Assembly (NCBI GenBank): GCA_964615285.1
Contig: CAZTND010000031.1
Coordinates: 1 to 16,282 of the forward strand
DNA from: RGIG4074 sp964615285
GTDB lineage: Bacteria; Bacillota; Clostridia; Christensenellales; Borkfalkiaceae
Length of the DNA: 16,282 nucleotides
Reading direction: 5' to 3'
Part shown: positions 5,874 to 13,639 of the stretch, piece by piece
Layout of the letters: each line of letters begins with the position of its first letter
Numbering within the stretch: the first letter of the stretch is position 1
Position numbers and translations under genes: made by a program
Notes under the pieces: model-generated
What the model was told of the DNA's origin: nothing
Seen by the model: the letters and a program-made list of their open reading frames with translations, nothing else
Database searches by the model: none

Positions 5874-8630
5874 ATGGCAGAAAATTATAAAAACGTGGAA
5901 AATTTGAATAAATTGACGGCGGAGGGCGGCGCACTGCCCGCATTGCAGAAAAAACTTGCCGCCGCCGAGCGCACGGTGTCCGATCTCTTGAAAAAACTCG
6001 GCAGCATCGAGGCGGCGATACAGACCAGGAAGGCGATCGCGGCCGAAGAGGCGGAGCGCCTGGCGCACGAAGCGGAAGCGGCAGAGGCTGCCAGGGCAGC
6101 CCAAGCGGCCGCCGCGCCTGCGGCGCCCGCCGAGCCTTCTGCGGACGCGGCTCCCGTTTCGCCGGCGCCTGCGGAAGCCGAACCCGCCGCGTCTGCCGCG
6201 CCCGGAGTTCCCGCTCCTCCCGAAAAACGGAAAACGCCGCCCGCCCCGGCTGCTTCTGCCGTATCTTCCGAAGCCGGCAAGAGACCGGAAAAGGCGGAAA
6301 AGCCCGTGCGCGAGCAGCCGTCCGCCAAGGAGAAGGAGAAAACGGCCGCGAGATCCGCGTCGCCCGCCGTACAGGGCACCCCGCAGCGCACGAATGAATA
6401 CCGTCCCGCGGCCAAGGCGGAAACTGCCGCCCGCCGCCCGCGCGAGGAGTTCCGTCCCGCGCGCGGCGAAGAGCGCCGTCCCGCGGCAGGACGGGACGGA
6501 AAAACGTTTGCATCGGGCCAGCCGCAGGGGCGTCCTTCCCGGCAGCAGGGCGGAACGGCTCTGCGTTCCTCCGATCGCACGGGGCGTCCCGGCGCGCCGC
6601 GCACGGAAACCGGGTTCTCTTCCCGGCCTTCCTTCGGCAGAGCGCCCGCCGCTTCGGCTGCGCCCGCGCCTGCTCCCAAAGTCAAAAAGGAGACCGCCGC
6701 TCCCAAGAAGAAGGCCTTTGAAAAGACCTATGTGGAAAAGCGGCCCATCAACAAGCGCGCGATGGTCCGCCAGGAAGGGCTGAGCATCAACGACTTCGAC
6801 GAGGACAAGACGGGGTACCGCAAGGCGCGCTTCGGCAAGAAGGGCAAGAAGAAGGAGGTCAACGTCATCAAGATCGACCATGCTGTCGTCACCACGCAGG
6901 AGATCCCTTTGAAGGTCCTGTCCGAAAAACTGGGCGTCACGGCGGTGGAGATCACCAAGCGGCTCTTCAAGGAAGGCATCATGAAGAGCGTCAACGAATC
7001 CATCGATTACGAGACCGCGGCACTCATGGCGGCGGATATGGGCATCGATCTCGAATACAAGCCCGCCAAGACGGCCGAGGAAGAGCTCATCGAGATGCAC
7101 GGCAAGGATTCCGAAGATGAAAACACCGTGCCCCGTGCCCCCGTCGTTACGGTCATGGGTCACGTCGACCACGGCAAGACCTCTCTGTTGGATAAGATCC
7201 GCAGCACTTCCGTCACCGCGGGAGAAGCGGGCGGCATCACGCAGAGCATCGGCGCATACACGGTCAGCGTGAACGGCAAGCAGATCACTTTCATCGACAC
7301 CCCCGGTCACGCGGCGTTCACCGCCATGCGTGCCCGCGGCGCGAAGATCACGGACATCGTCGTCCTCGTCGTCGCGGCGGACGACGGCATCATGCCGCAG
7401 ACCGTCGAGGCGATCAACCATGCCAAGGCGGCAAATGTGCCCATCATCGTGGCGGTCAATAAGATCGACAAACCGGACATCGACGTCGGGCGCGTCAAAA
7501 ACGGGCTGGCGGAACACGAACTTTTGCCCGAAGAGTGGGGCGGCGACACCATTCTGGTGCCCGTTTCCGCCAGGACGGGCGAGGGCATCGGCAACCTTTT
7601 GGAATCCATCAGCCTGGTGGCGGAAATGGAGGACCTGCGCGCCAACCCCGCCCGCAGCGGCCGCGGCAGCATCATCGAGGCCAAACTCGACAAGGGCAAG
7701 GGCCCCATGGCGTCCGTCATCGTGCAGAACGGCACCTTCCGCACGGGCGACAACGTCATCTCCGGCATGACCATGGGGCGCATCCGCGCCATGTTCAACG
7801 ACAAGGGCATGCAGGTCAAAGAGGCGGGGCCCTCCATGGCGGTGTCCATTCTCGGCCTCGACGAAGTACCCAACGCGGGTGATTCCATTTTCGCCGTCGA
7901 TCAGGCGCTCATGAAGCATTTGCAGGAAGAGCGCAAGAACAAACAGCGCGAAGAGATGGTCAAACAGCAGGCCCGCATCAGCCTGGACGACATGTTCGCC
8001 CAGGTCGAAGAGGGCAAGCTCAAGACGCTCAACATCATCGTCAAAGCCGACGTGCAGGGCAGCGTGGAAGCCATCCGGATGTCTCTGGAAAAACTCACCA
8101 ACGAGGAAGTCCGCCTGAAAGTCATTCACGGCGCGGCGGGCGCCATCAACGAGAGCGACGTCATGCTCGCCGAGAGCGCGAACGCCATCATCATCGGTTT
8201 CAACGTCCGTCCCGATTCCAAGGCCAAGGCGCTGGCGGAAAAGAGCAAGGTGGACGTGCGGCTCTACCGCATCATCTATGAACTGCTCGACGACATGGAA
8301 GCGGCGATGAAGGGCATGCTCTCGCCCAAATATCAGGAGATCTACATGGGCAAGTGCGAGGTCAAGCAGACCTTCAACATCACGGGCGTGGGCACGATCG
8401 CCGGCTGCTTCGTCACCGAGGGCAAGCTGGTGCGCGGCGGCAAACTGCGCATCTACCGCGACAACATCATGATCGTCGAGGGCAACGTCAAGCAGCTCAA
8501 GCACTTCAAGGACGACGTCAAAGAGGCGGTGGCAGGCACCGAATGCGGCTGCGCCATCGAGGGGTTCAACGAGATCCGCGTGGGCGACGTCATCGAATGC
8601 TATGTCATAGAAGAGGTGAAACGGGCATGA
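5874..8630 (+). CDS. infB: Translation initiation factor IF-2
   Basis: IF-2 is the GTPase that brings initiator tRNA to the 30S subunit and promotes subunit joining. In the 918 residues, a helical charged segment (about 10-75) is followed by a long Ala/Pro/Arg-rich linker (about 75-290), an IF2_N domain (about 338-395), then the G domain with GHVDHGKT (429-436), DTPGH (475-479) and NKID (529-532). Domain II follows from about 600, domain III near 720 (ADVQGSVEAI) and the fMet-tRNA-binding C-terminal domain to the end. The ATG has GGAGG upstream (5856-5860). The usual first IF2_N module at the extreme N-terminus is not evident. The stop overlaps rbfA by ATGA. Confidence 0.97.
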   Translation: MAENYKNVENLNKLTAEGGALPALQKKLAAAERTVSDLLKKLGSIEAAIQTRKAIAAEEAERLAHEAEAAEAARAAQAAAAPAAPAEPSADAAPVSPAPAEAEPAASAAPGVPAPPEKRKTPPAPAASAVSSEAGKRPEKAEKPVREQPSAKEKEKTAARSASPAVQGTPQRTNEYRPAAKAETAARRPREEFRPARGEERRPAAGRDGKTFASGQPQGRPSRQQGGTALRSSDRTGRPGAPRTETGFSSRPSFGRAPAASAAPAPAPKVKKETAAPKKKAFEKTYVEKRPINKRAMVRQEGLSINDFDEDKTGYRKARFGKKGKKKEVNVIKIDHAVVTTQEIPLKVLSEKLGVTAVEITKRLFKEGIMKSVNESIDYETAALMAADMGIDLEYKPAKTAEEELIEMHGKDSEDENTVPRAPVVTVMGHVDHGKTSLLDKIRSTSVTAGEAGGITQSIGAYTVSVNGKQITFIDTPGHAAFTAMRARGAKITDIVVLVVAADDGIMPQTVEAINHAKAANVPIIVAVNKIDKPDIDVGRVKNGLAEHELLPEEWGGDTILVPVSARTGEGIGNLLESISLVAEMEDLRANPARSGRGSIIEAKLDKGKGPMASVIVQNGTFRTGDNVISGMTMGRIRAMFNDKGMQVKEAGPSMAVSILGLDEVPNAGDSIFAVDQALMKHLQEERKNKQREEMVKQQARISLDDMFAQVEEGKLKTLNIIVKADVQGSVEAIRMSLEKLTNEEVRLKVIHGAAGAINESDVMLAESANAIIIGFNVRPDSKAKALAEKSKVDVRLYRIIYELLDDMEAAMKGMLSPKYQEIYMGKCEVKQTFNITGVGTIAGCFVTEGKLVRGGKLRIYRDNIMIVEGNVKQLKHFKDDVKEAVAGTECGCAIEGFNEIRVGDVIECYVIEEVKRA

Positions 8631-9031
8631 AGGTTTCCAGAACGTCCCGTCTGGACAGCGAGTACCGGCGGGCGATCTCCGAGATTTTGAACGGGTCATT
8701 GAAAGACCATTGCCCCGGGCTGAAGGGGCTCATCTCCGTGACGGAGGCGTCGGTCGCGCCCGACCTCAAAACGGCGCGCATCTTCGTCAGCGTATATGCG
8801 GCGGACGGCGCCGTGCGCAGCGAAACGTTCCGCCTCATCCGCGAAAACGCGGGCTTTATCCGCCACGAGCTGGCGCAGACCATGCGCATGCGCACCGTGC
8901 CCGCCCTGCAATTTTTGCAGGACAATTCCATGGAATACGGCGCGCACATGGACGAACTGTTCTCCAGGATACACAGAGAGGAGGACGGTGACGGGGATAC
9001 GGACAGCGATCGGGAAGGGGAAGACAGGTGA
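8627..9031 (+). CDS. rbfA: 30S ribosome-binding factor RbfA
   Basis: RbfA binds the 30S subunit near helix 1 of 16S rRNA and supports its late maturation. The 134-residue protein has the usual KH-like fold sequence: SRTSRLDSEYRRAISEIL at the start, then ISVTEASVAPDLKTARIFVSV, and a C-terminal helix with RHELAQTMRMRTVPALQF. It ends in an acidic Asp/Glu tail. The ATG overlaps the infB stop (ATGA), indicating translational coupling, and its stop overlaps the nrnA GTG start. Confidence 0.95.
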   Translation: MKVSRTSRLDSEYRRAISEILNGSLKDHCPGLKGLISVTEASVAPDLKTARIFVSVYAADGAVRSETFRLIRENAGFIRHELAQTMRMRTVPALQFLQDNSMEYGAHMDELFSRIHREEDGDGDTDSDREGEDR

Positions 9032-10002
9032 ACAAAACGGGAAATCTGCGGCAGATCGCCGAAGAGCTGAAAAAAATCAAGAGTGCGGTCATCTTCACGC
9101 ACACCCGGCCCGACGGCGACACGCTGGGCAGCGGGGTGGCGCTCTTTTTCGCGCTTTCCGCCATTGGTGTCCGCTGCGAGATCTGCAACGACAGCGATAT
9201 ACCCGAAAAATTTAGCTTCCTGAAGGGGATCGATCAAATCAGAAAGACGCCCGTACTGCCCGATGCCGAGGCTTACATCGCGGTGGACAGCAGCGAAGAG
9301 ATGCGGCTCGGCGAGCTGGGCGAGGTCTTTGCGCGAGCGAAGGGCAAAAAACCGACCTTTAACATCGATCATCACATTTCCAATACGGCGTATGCGCGCT
9401 TCAACTATGTGCGCAACTGCGCCGCCAATTGCCTGAACATGGCGCAGCTCATTCCCCTGCTCGGCGTAAAGATCGATGCGGACATCGCCAACGCGCTCAT
9501 GCTCGGTCTGATGACCGATTCGGGCAACTTCTCCCACAGCGACGTCGACGGCGAAACCTTCCGCACGGCGGGGCTCCTTGCCGACGCGGGGGCGGACGTG
9601 AACACCATCGGCTACAACGTGTTCCGCCGCCAGAGCGCGGCGCGTGCTCTCCTGTACGGGCATACCATGTCCGGAATAAGGTATTTTTTGGAGGGGAAAC
9701 TTGCCGTTATCCTCATCACCCGCGCCATGCTGGCAGAGTGCGGCGCCGACCAGAGCATGACCGAAGGGTTTGTCGATTTTCCGCTCTCCGTGGACGGCGT
9801 GGAAGTGGCGGCGGCGATTTTGGAAGTCAACTTCCGCCGTTTTAAGATCTCCCTGCGCTCCAAAGGCAAAGCCAACGTCAACGCCGTCGCGGGCGTGTTC
9901 GGCGGCGGCGGGCACATCCTTGCCAGCGGCTGCATGATGTTCGGCGAAGCGGAAGAGGTCATCGACAAACTGCGCTATACCGTTTCGCAGTATCTCGACT
10001 GA
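9028..10002 (+). CDS. nrnA: Bifunctional oligoribonuclease/pAp phosphatase NrnA (DHH family)
   Basis: NrnA degrades short RNA oligonucleotides to mononucleotides and removes the 3' phosphate of pAp. The 324-residue protein has THTRPDGDTLGS (24-35), a central VDSS aspartate (about 87), the DHH motif (114-116) and the C-terminal DHHA1 RNA-binding motif GGGGHILASG (292-301). The GTG start is taken because it overlaps the rbfA stop as GTGA, fits the family N-terminus and follows a GGGAAGGGGAA stretch. The position between rbfA and truB is typical for Clostridia. Confidence 0.92.
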   Translation: MNKTGNLRQIAEELKKIKSAVIFTHTRPDGDTLGSGVALFFALSAIGVRCEICNDSDIPEKFSFLKGIDQIRKTPVLPDAEAYIAVDSSEEMRLGELGEVFARAKGKKPTFNIDHHISNTAYARFNYVRNCAANCLNMAQLIPLLGVKIDADIANALMLGLMTDSGNFSHSDVDGETFRTAGLLADAGADVNTIGYNVFRRQSAARALLYGHTMSGIRYFLEGKLAVILITRAMLAECGADQSMTEGFVDFPLSVDGVEVAAAILEVNFRRFKISLRSKGKANVNAVAGVFGGGGHILASGCMMFGEAEEVIDKLRYTVSQYLD

Positions 10003-10035
10003 CCGCCTTGAAATCAAATGCGGGGATCTGCTGTC

Positions 10036-10875
10036 ATGAAAACGGGATTTGTCAACGTCAACAAGCCGAGCGGCGTATCCAGCGGCTACGCCGTCAACCG
10101 CATCAAAAAGCTTGCAGGGCTTTCCTGCGGGCACATGGGCACGCTCGATCCCCTGGCCTCGGGCGTCCTGCCCGTCGCGCTCGGCAATGCGGCAAGGCTG
10201 TTCGACTATATGCTCGAAAAGCGCAAGCGCTATGTCGCCGTGTTCCGCTTCGGTGTCACGTCGGACACCCTCGACTCCACGGGACAGTTGGATTTTTCCA
10301 ACCCCTTCGTCCCGAGCGAGGAAGCCTTAAAAGAGGCCGCCCATGCCCAAATCGGAGAGATATTGCAGGTGCCGCCCCGTTACAGCGCGAAGAGCGTGAA
10401 CGGCGTGCGCGGTTACAAGCTGGCGCGCGCGGGAAAGGAATTTGAACTGCCGCCCAAAAGGGTGCGCATTTACAACATCGAACTTTTGGAACGGGTGAGC
10501 GAGGACAGTTTTCGTTTTGCCGTCGAATGCGGCGGGGGCACTTATATCCGCTCCCTCGCGCGGGACATTGCGGCGGCATGCGGCGCAAACGGCATCATGA
10601 CCGAGCTCGTCCGCACGGAAAGCGGCATGTTCCGTTTGGAGAATGCCGTCCCTTTGGACGAATTGACCGCCGAAAACATTGAAAACCACGTCATACCGAC
10701 TGAGGACGTGCTCGATCTGCCGACCATCGAGATCGGGGACGAACACATCTTTCACGGCCTGCCCCGGCCGACCGGCCGCCCCGACGGGCTGTATAAGATT
10801 TACGACAAAGCGGGTTTTTACGGCATTGCCGAAGTGTGCGGCGGGCAGGCAAAGATCAGGACCAAACTATGCTGA
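10036..10875 (+). CDS. truB: tRNA pseudouridine synthase TruB (psi55)
   Basis: TruB makes pseudouridine 55 in the T-loop of tRNA. The 279-residue product begins GFVNVNKPSGVSS and has the catalytic motif GHMGTLDPLASGVLP with nucleophile D38. Further family marks are YVAVFRFGVTSDTLDSTG and GGTYIRSLARDI. I prefer the ATG at 10036 to one 18 bases upstream, since it matches the family start and has GGGG upstream, while the other lacks a ribosome binding site. The stop overlaps ribF by seven bases. Confidence 0.94.
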   Translation: MKTGFVNVNKPSGVSSGYAVNRIKKLAGLSCGHMGTLDPLASGVLPVALGNAARLFDYMLEKRKRYVAVFRFGVTSDTLDSTGQLDFSNPFVPSEEALKEAAHAQIGEILQVPPRYSAKSVNGVRGYKLARAGKEFELPPKRVRIYNIELLERVSEDSFRFAVECGGGTYIRSLARDIAAACGANGIMTELVRTESGMFRLENAVPLDELTAENIENHVIPTEDVLDLPTIEIGDEHIFHGLPRPTGRPDGLYKIYDKAGFYGIAEVCGGQAKIRTKLC

Positions 10876-11732
10876 ACGACCGGACGGAAGAGGGGACAAC
10901 CGAATACGCCGCGCCCTGCGTGCTGCTGTTGGGCGGGTTTGACGGGCTGCACGTCGGGCACAAAAAACTGCTTGACTGTGCGAAGGGGCTCGGCTTGCCC
11001 GTCGGCGTCATGACCATTCTGGGCGGCAAGGGGCAGGCGCTCTTTACGCTGCCTGAACGGCGGGAGATATTCGCCCGTGCGGGCGCGGACTTTTTCTTCG
11101 CCTGCGAATTTACGGAAGCGTTCAGGAACACGGAAAAAGAGGCGTTTTTGTCCGATCTTATCCGCCGTTACAACGCAAAAGCCTTCGTCTGCGGAGAAGA
11201 TTTCCGCTTCGGGAAGGGGGCGGCGGGCACGCCGGAGTTTATCCGTGCATTGACGGGTATTCCCGTGCATGCCCGGGAGGTTTTACGCGTCGGGGGCAAA
11301 AAGGTGAGCGCCTCCGCCATTAAGGAACACCTCGCCGCGGGCGCGGTGGAACGGGCAAACGAACTGCTCTTGTTCCCGTTTTTCCTGCGCGGCAGGGTGG
11401 AAGAGGGCAGGCATGTCGGGCACACCTACGGTTTTCCGACCGCCAATCTCACCTATCCGGGCGAGAAATTTCCTTTGAAAGAGGGCGTGTACGCCGTGCA
11501 TGCCGATCTGGAAGGAAAAACGTACCGCGGCATCGCCAATTTCGGCCCCTGCCCCACATTCGGGGTGACCTACCGCAAAGCCGAGGCGTATTTCGACGGC
11601 TTTTGCGGCAATTTATACGGTAAAACCATCGATTTGGTATTCGACGGCTATCTGCGCGACATTCGGAAGTTTCCCGACAAGGCCGCGCTGGCGGCGCAGT
11701 TGCAAGAGGACATCATGCGGGTGAGAAAATGA
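10869..11732 (+). CDS. ribF: Riboflavin kinase / FAD synthetase-like RibF
   Basis: RibF phosphorylates riboflavin to FMN and adenylates FMN to FAD. The 287 residues show an N-terminal nucleotidyltransferase with GGFDGLHVGHKKL (HxGH at 28-31) and GEDFRFGKGAAG (109-120), and a C-terminal flavokinase with GHTYGFPTANL (184-194) and GVYAVHADLEGKTYRGIANFG in two parts. The start ATG at 10869 overlaps truB and has AGGA upstream; the frame extends further but only over truB. Oddities: the FxPHP segment that normally follows the first helix region is replaced by a short ILGGKGQALF, and the usual SSTRIR motif reads SASAIK (147-152). FAD synthetase activity may therefore be changed; flavokinase looks intact. 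It is the usual last member of the conserved block; the next gene begins by ATGA overlap. Confidence 0.9.
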   Translation: MLNDRTEEGTTEYAAPCVLLLGGFDGLHVGHKKLLDCAKGLGLPVGVMTILGGKGQALFTLPERREIFARAGADFFFACEFTEAFRNTEKEAFLSDLIRRYNAKAFVCGEDFRFGKGAAGTPEFIRALTGIPVHAREVLRVGGKKVSASAIKEHLAAGAVERANELLLFPFFLRGRVEEGRHVGHTYGFPTANLTYPGEKFPLKEGVYAVHADLEGKTYRGIANFGPCPTFGVTYRKAEAYFDGFCGNLYGKTIDLVFDGYLRDIRKFPDKAALAAQLQEDIMRVRK

Positions 11733-12331
11733 AGAGTTGTTCCGTATTGCCGGAAAATTATATACCATTGACGGTCATCGACCTTGAAAAAGACAAAAAG
11801 GTCTTTTGGTTCGTCAATATTCTGAGTTTCGTCATTGCGGCGGTCATGGTCGTCGTCGGTGTGTTGGTCGTGCCGCTCGATCTCGAACTGGACGCCGACA
11901 ATTTCGTCACGGGCTGGCTGCTGCCGCTTGTCGTCCTTTTGGCGGGCATTTTTGCCTACATCGTTCTGCACGAGGCGGTGCACGGCATATTCATGTATGC
12001 GTTCAGCCGCGTGAGGCCCCGTTTCGGTTTCAGGCTCGTCTTTGCCTATGCGGGCAGCAGTGCTTATTTTGATAGGATCCGCTACATCGTCATAGCCCTT
12101 GCGCCCGTCGTCATCTGGGGCATGGTATTGCTCATCATCGATTTGTTCAGCAAAGGGATCTGGTTCTGGGTGGTCTATGTCATTCAGATTTGCAATGTCG
12201 GCGGCGCTGCGGGCGATTTTTATGTCACCGCAAAGATGTTGCGGATGCCGAAAGATATTTTGGTGCAAGACACGGGCATTCAAATGACGGTCTTTGCGCC
12301 CGTACAAGAAAAAGGGGAGGAAGAATCATGA
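11729..12331 (+). CDS. Membrane protein with HExxH motif (DUF3267-like)
   Basis: The 200-residue product looks like an integral membrane protein with about four hydrophobic segments (roughly 26-48, 62-90, 118-138, 143-160). The second ends in a zincin-like HEAVH (81-85) and a later NVGGAAGDF supplies D163, an arrangement seen in DUF3267 putative zinc peptidases. That suggests an intramembrane or membrane-bound metalloprotease, but no substrate is known and the activity is inferred from the motif only. It overlaps ribF and the next gene by ATGA at both ends, so it is translated as part of the block. Its overlap with an essential operon is notable, since this gene is not among the usual members. 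Confidence 0.75.
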   Translation: MKSCSVLPENYIPLTVIDLEKDKKVFWFVNILSFVIAAVMVVVGVLVVPLDLELDADNFVTGWLLPLVVLLAGIFAYIVLHEAVHGIFMYAFSRVRPRFGFRLVFAYAGSSAYFDRIRYIVIALAPVVIWGMVLLIIDLFSKGIWFWVVYVIQICNVGGAAGDFYVTAKMLRMPKDILVQDTGIQMTVFAPVQEKGEEES

Positions 12332-13173
12332 TCAAATTCGGCCCGAGCGGCAACGACGAAGAATTTTACGCCGCGGGATACAAACACACCGAACAGGCGG
12401 CGGCATATGTGCGCGGCAAGGGGTTGGATTGTTTTGAATATTCCTTCGGCAGAGGGGTCAACATGGGGGAGGGCAAAGCCATCTCCATCGGCGAAGCGTT
12501 CGCGCATGAAAATGTAGAAATTTCCGTGCATGCCCCCTACTTCATCAACTTTTCCAACCCCGACGACGAAATGGCGCAAAAGTCCTTCAATTATGTTCTG
12601 GACAGCGCAAGGGCTTTGAAAATCATGGGCGGCAGGCGGTTGGTCTTTCACCCCGCCGCACAGGGTAAGATGGAGCGGGAAAAGGCGGTGGAACTCTGCG
12701 AAGAGCGCCTCAAACGGCTGTGCGAATATATCTATCTCAACAACATGGAAGACCTTATGTTCTGCCCCGAGACCATGGGCAAGATCGCCCAGATCGGCAC
12801 GGTGGAAGAGGTGACCCGCTTTTGCAAGATCGACAAGGTGTTCACCCCGTGCGTCGATTTCGGCCACGTCAACGCGCGCGAACAGGGCTCGCTCAAGACC
12901 GAAGGGGACTTTACGGCGCGGCTGGAATACATGATCGCCGAGCTTGGGCGGGAACGCATAGACGGCTTTCACATGCACTTTTCCAAGATCAAGTACGGCG
13001 CGAAGGGAGAGATATGCCACCTCACGTTCGACGACGCGGTGTACGGCCCGGAGTTTGCGCCGCTCGCCGCCGCGCTCAAAAAGCTCGATTTGCATCCCTA
13101 CATCGTCAGCGAATCGGCGGGCACGCAGTCCCGCGACGCGTTAATGATGAAAAACATTTACAACAGTCTGTAA
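12328..13173 (+). CDS. Endonuclease-IV-like TIM-barrel protein
   Basis: The 281-residue protein belongs to the AP endonuclease 2 / sugar isomerase-like TIM-barrel superfamily. Residues that line up with zinc ligands of endonuclease IV are visible: H68 (SVHAPY), H108 (FHPA), E148 (CPETMG), D177 and H180 (VDFGHVN), H215 or H217 (FHMHFS), H231 and E262 (ESAGTQ). The aspartate usually two residues before H231 is replaced by Ile229. The family includes AP-site DNA nucleases; a related function on abasic DNA is likely but not proven, and other TIM-barrel isomerases share the fold. The ATG has AGGGGAGGAA-like purines upstream and overlaps the previous stop (ATGA). It is the last gene before the terminator at 13205-13240. 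Confidence 0.8.
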   Translation: MIKFGPSGNDEEFYAAGYKHTEQAAAYVRGKGLDCFEYSFGRGVNMGEGKAISIGEAFAHENVEISVHAPYFINFSNPDDEMAQKSFNYVLDSARALKIMGGRRLVFHPAAQGKMEREKAVELCEERLKRLCEYIYLNNMEDLMFCPETMGKIAQIGTVEEVTRFCKIDKVFTPCVDFGHVNAREQGSLKTEGDFTARLEYMIAELGRERIDGFHMHFSKIKYGAKGEICHLTFDDAVYGPEFAPLAAALKKLDLHPYIVSESAGTQSRDALMMKNIYNSL

Positions 13174-13177
13174 TTTT

Positions 13178-13333
13178 TTAGGGATCTTCATTTGCGGAAA
13201 AAAAGGCTTCCGGACGTTCGTTCCGGGAGTCTGATTTTTTGCAAAATTTATCATATTTTTTCTTTATATGTATTAATACTATATTAGCCGTTCTTGCATT
13301 ACTTGCAGTTTTGATATAAGAAGTTTTTTTCAT
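13178..13333 (-). CDS. Small basic ORF overlapping the operon terminator
   Basis: A 51-codon ORF on the minus strand starts with ATG at 13333 and stops at 13178. It has GGGAGG (13347-13342) eight bases before the start and a good promoter at 13391-13364. The peptide begins MKKTSYIKTASNARTANIV and is lysine-rich (nine K, three R, six D/E), with KKKYDKFCKK in the middle; no signal or membrane segment is seen. It is AT-rich, unlike its neighbours. Codons for residues 33-45 lie in the terminator hairpin and A/T-runs of the convergent operon, so minus-strand transcripts might end inside the ORF before the stop. I do not recognise the protein. The tight promoter-RBS-ATG spacing supports a real small gene; an sRNA is the alternative. 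Confidence 0.45.
   Translation of the reverse strand: MKKTSYIKTASNARTANIVLIHIKKKYDKFCKKSDSRNERPEAFFSANEDP
13205..13240 (+). terminator. Intrinsic terminator of the nusA-infB operon
   Basis: Arms 13205-13214 and 13222-13231 form ten pairs, two of them G-U, with a 7-base loop, followed by TGA and six Ts (13235-13240). Seven As (13198-13204) precede the stem, so it could work in reverse too, but on the minus strand the two G-U pairs become A-C mismatches and the stem is weaker. It ends transcription after the TIM-barrel gene. Confidence 0.8.
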
Positions 13334-13363
13334 AAAGAGTACCTCCCGAATTTTCATACCTTT

Positions 13364-13391
13364 ATTATAGTAGCATCAGAAAATTTATCAA
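13364..13391 (-). promoter_or_regulatory. Minus-strand promoter of the small ORF
   Basis: Reading on the minus strand, TTGATA (13391-13386) and a perfect TATAAT (13369-13364) are 16 bases apart. The predicted start is near 13357, giving a 24-base leader with GGGAGG and an ATG at 13333. The region is AT-rich so some chance matching is possible, but the three elements are correctly spaced. Confidence 0.6.
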
Positions 13392-13588
13392 TATATTTGG
13401 AAAAATCGGCGAAAAGACGGGTACGAACCGTCTGCGGCATGGTGCAAAATGTCCGTTCTGCGGGAGCTGCGCGCTTTTTATTTCCGGCAGCCTCGAAAGG
13501 GGGGGCGCAGCAGACCTTGCGGGCGGGTTTTTCCGCAGATTTTTTCGCGGTGCGGTCGGGCGAATGCCGAAAAATATATTGAATAGCA
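13392..13588. other. Gene-free GC-rich block with terminator-like hairpin
   Basis: No gene is supported. A 61-codon frame starting with TTG has no convincing ribosome binding site. The block contains a 7-bp inverted repeat (13466-13472 with 13505-13511), a run of seven Gs, and a 6-bp hairpin (13517-13522 with 13533-13538) followed by six Ts (13540-13545), which would be a weak plus-strand terminator. It could be a small RNA or a remnant. Confidence 0.35.
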
Positions 13589-13617
13589 TTGACTTATAAA
13601 GAATTTTTTGGTACAAT
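13589..13617 (+). promoter_or_regulatory. Sigma-A-like promoter of pepP-efp
   Basis: TTGACT (13589-13594) and TACAAT (13612-13617) are 17 bases apart. Transcription should begin near 13624, so the leader is only about 15 bases and just contains the AGAGGTG ribosome binding site (13625-13631). Confidence 0.75.
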
Positions 13618-13639
13618 ATAGAGAAGAGGTGCAAACATC

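Noticed and set aside
5829..8699. Very long minus-strand open frame opposite infB
   Set aside because: It mirrors infB codons, is filled with Asp/His/Arg runs and has no domain pattern; infB motifs on the plus strand are unambiguous.
13397..13582. 61-codon plus-strand frame in the gene-free block
   Set aside because: TTG start without ribosome binding site, overlaps hairpins and a terminator-like element, no recognisable features.
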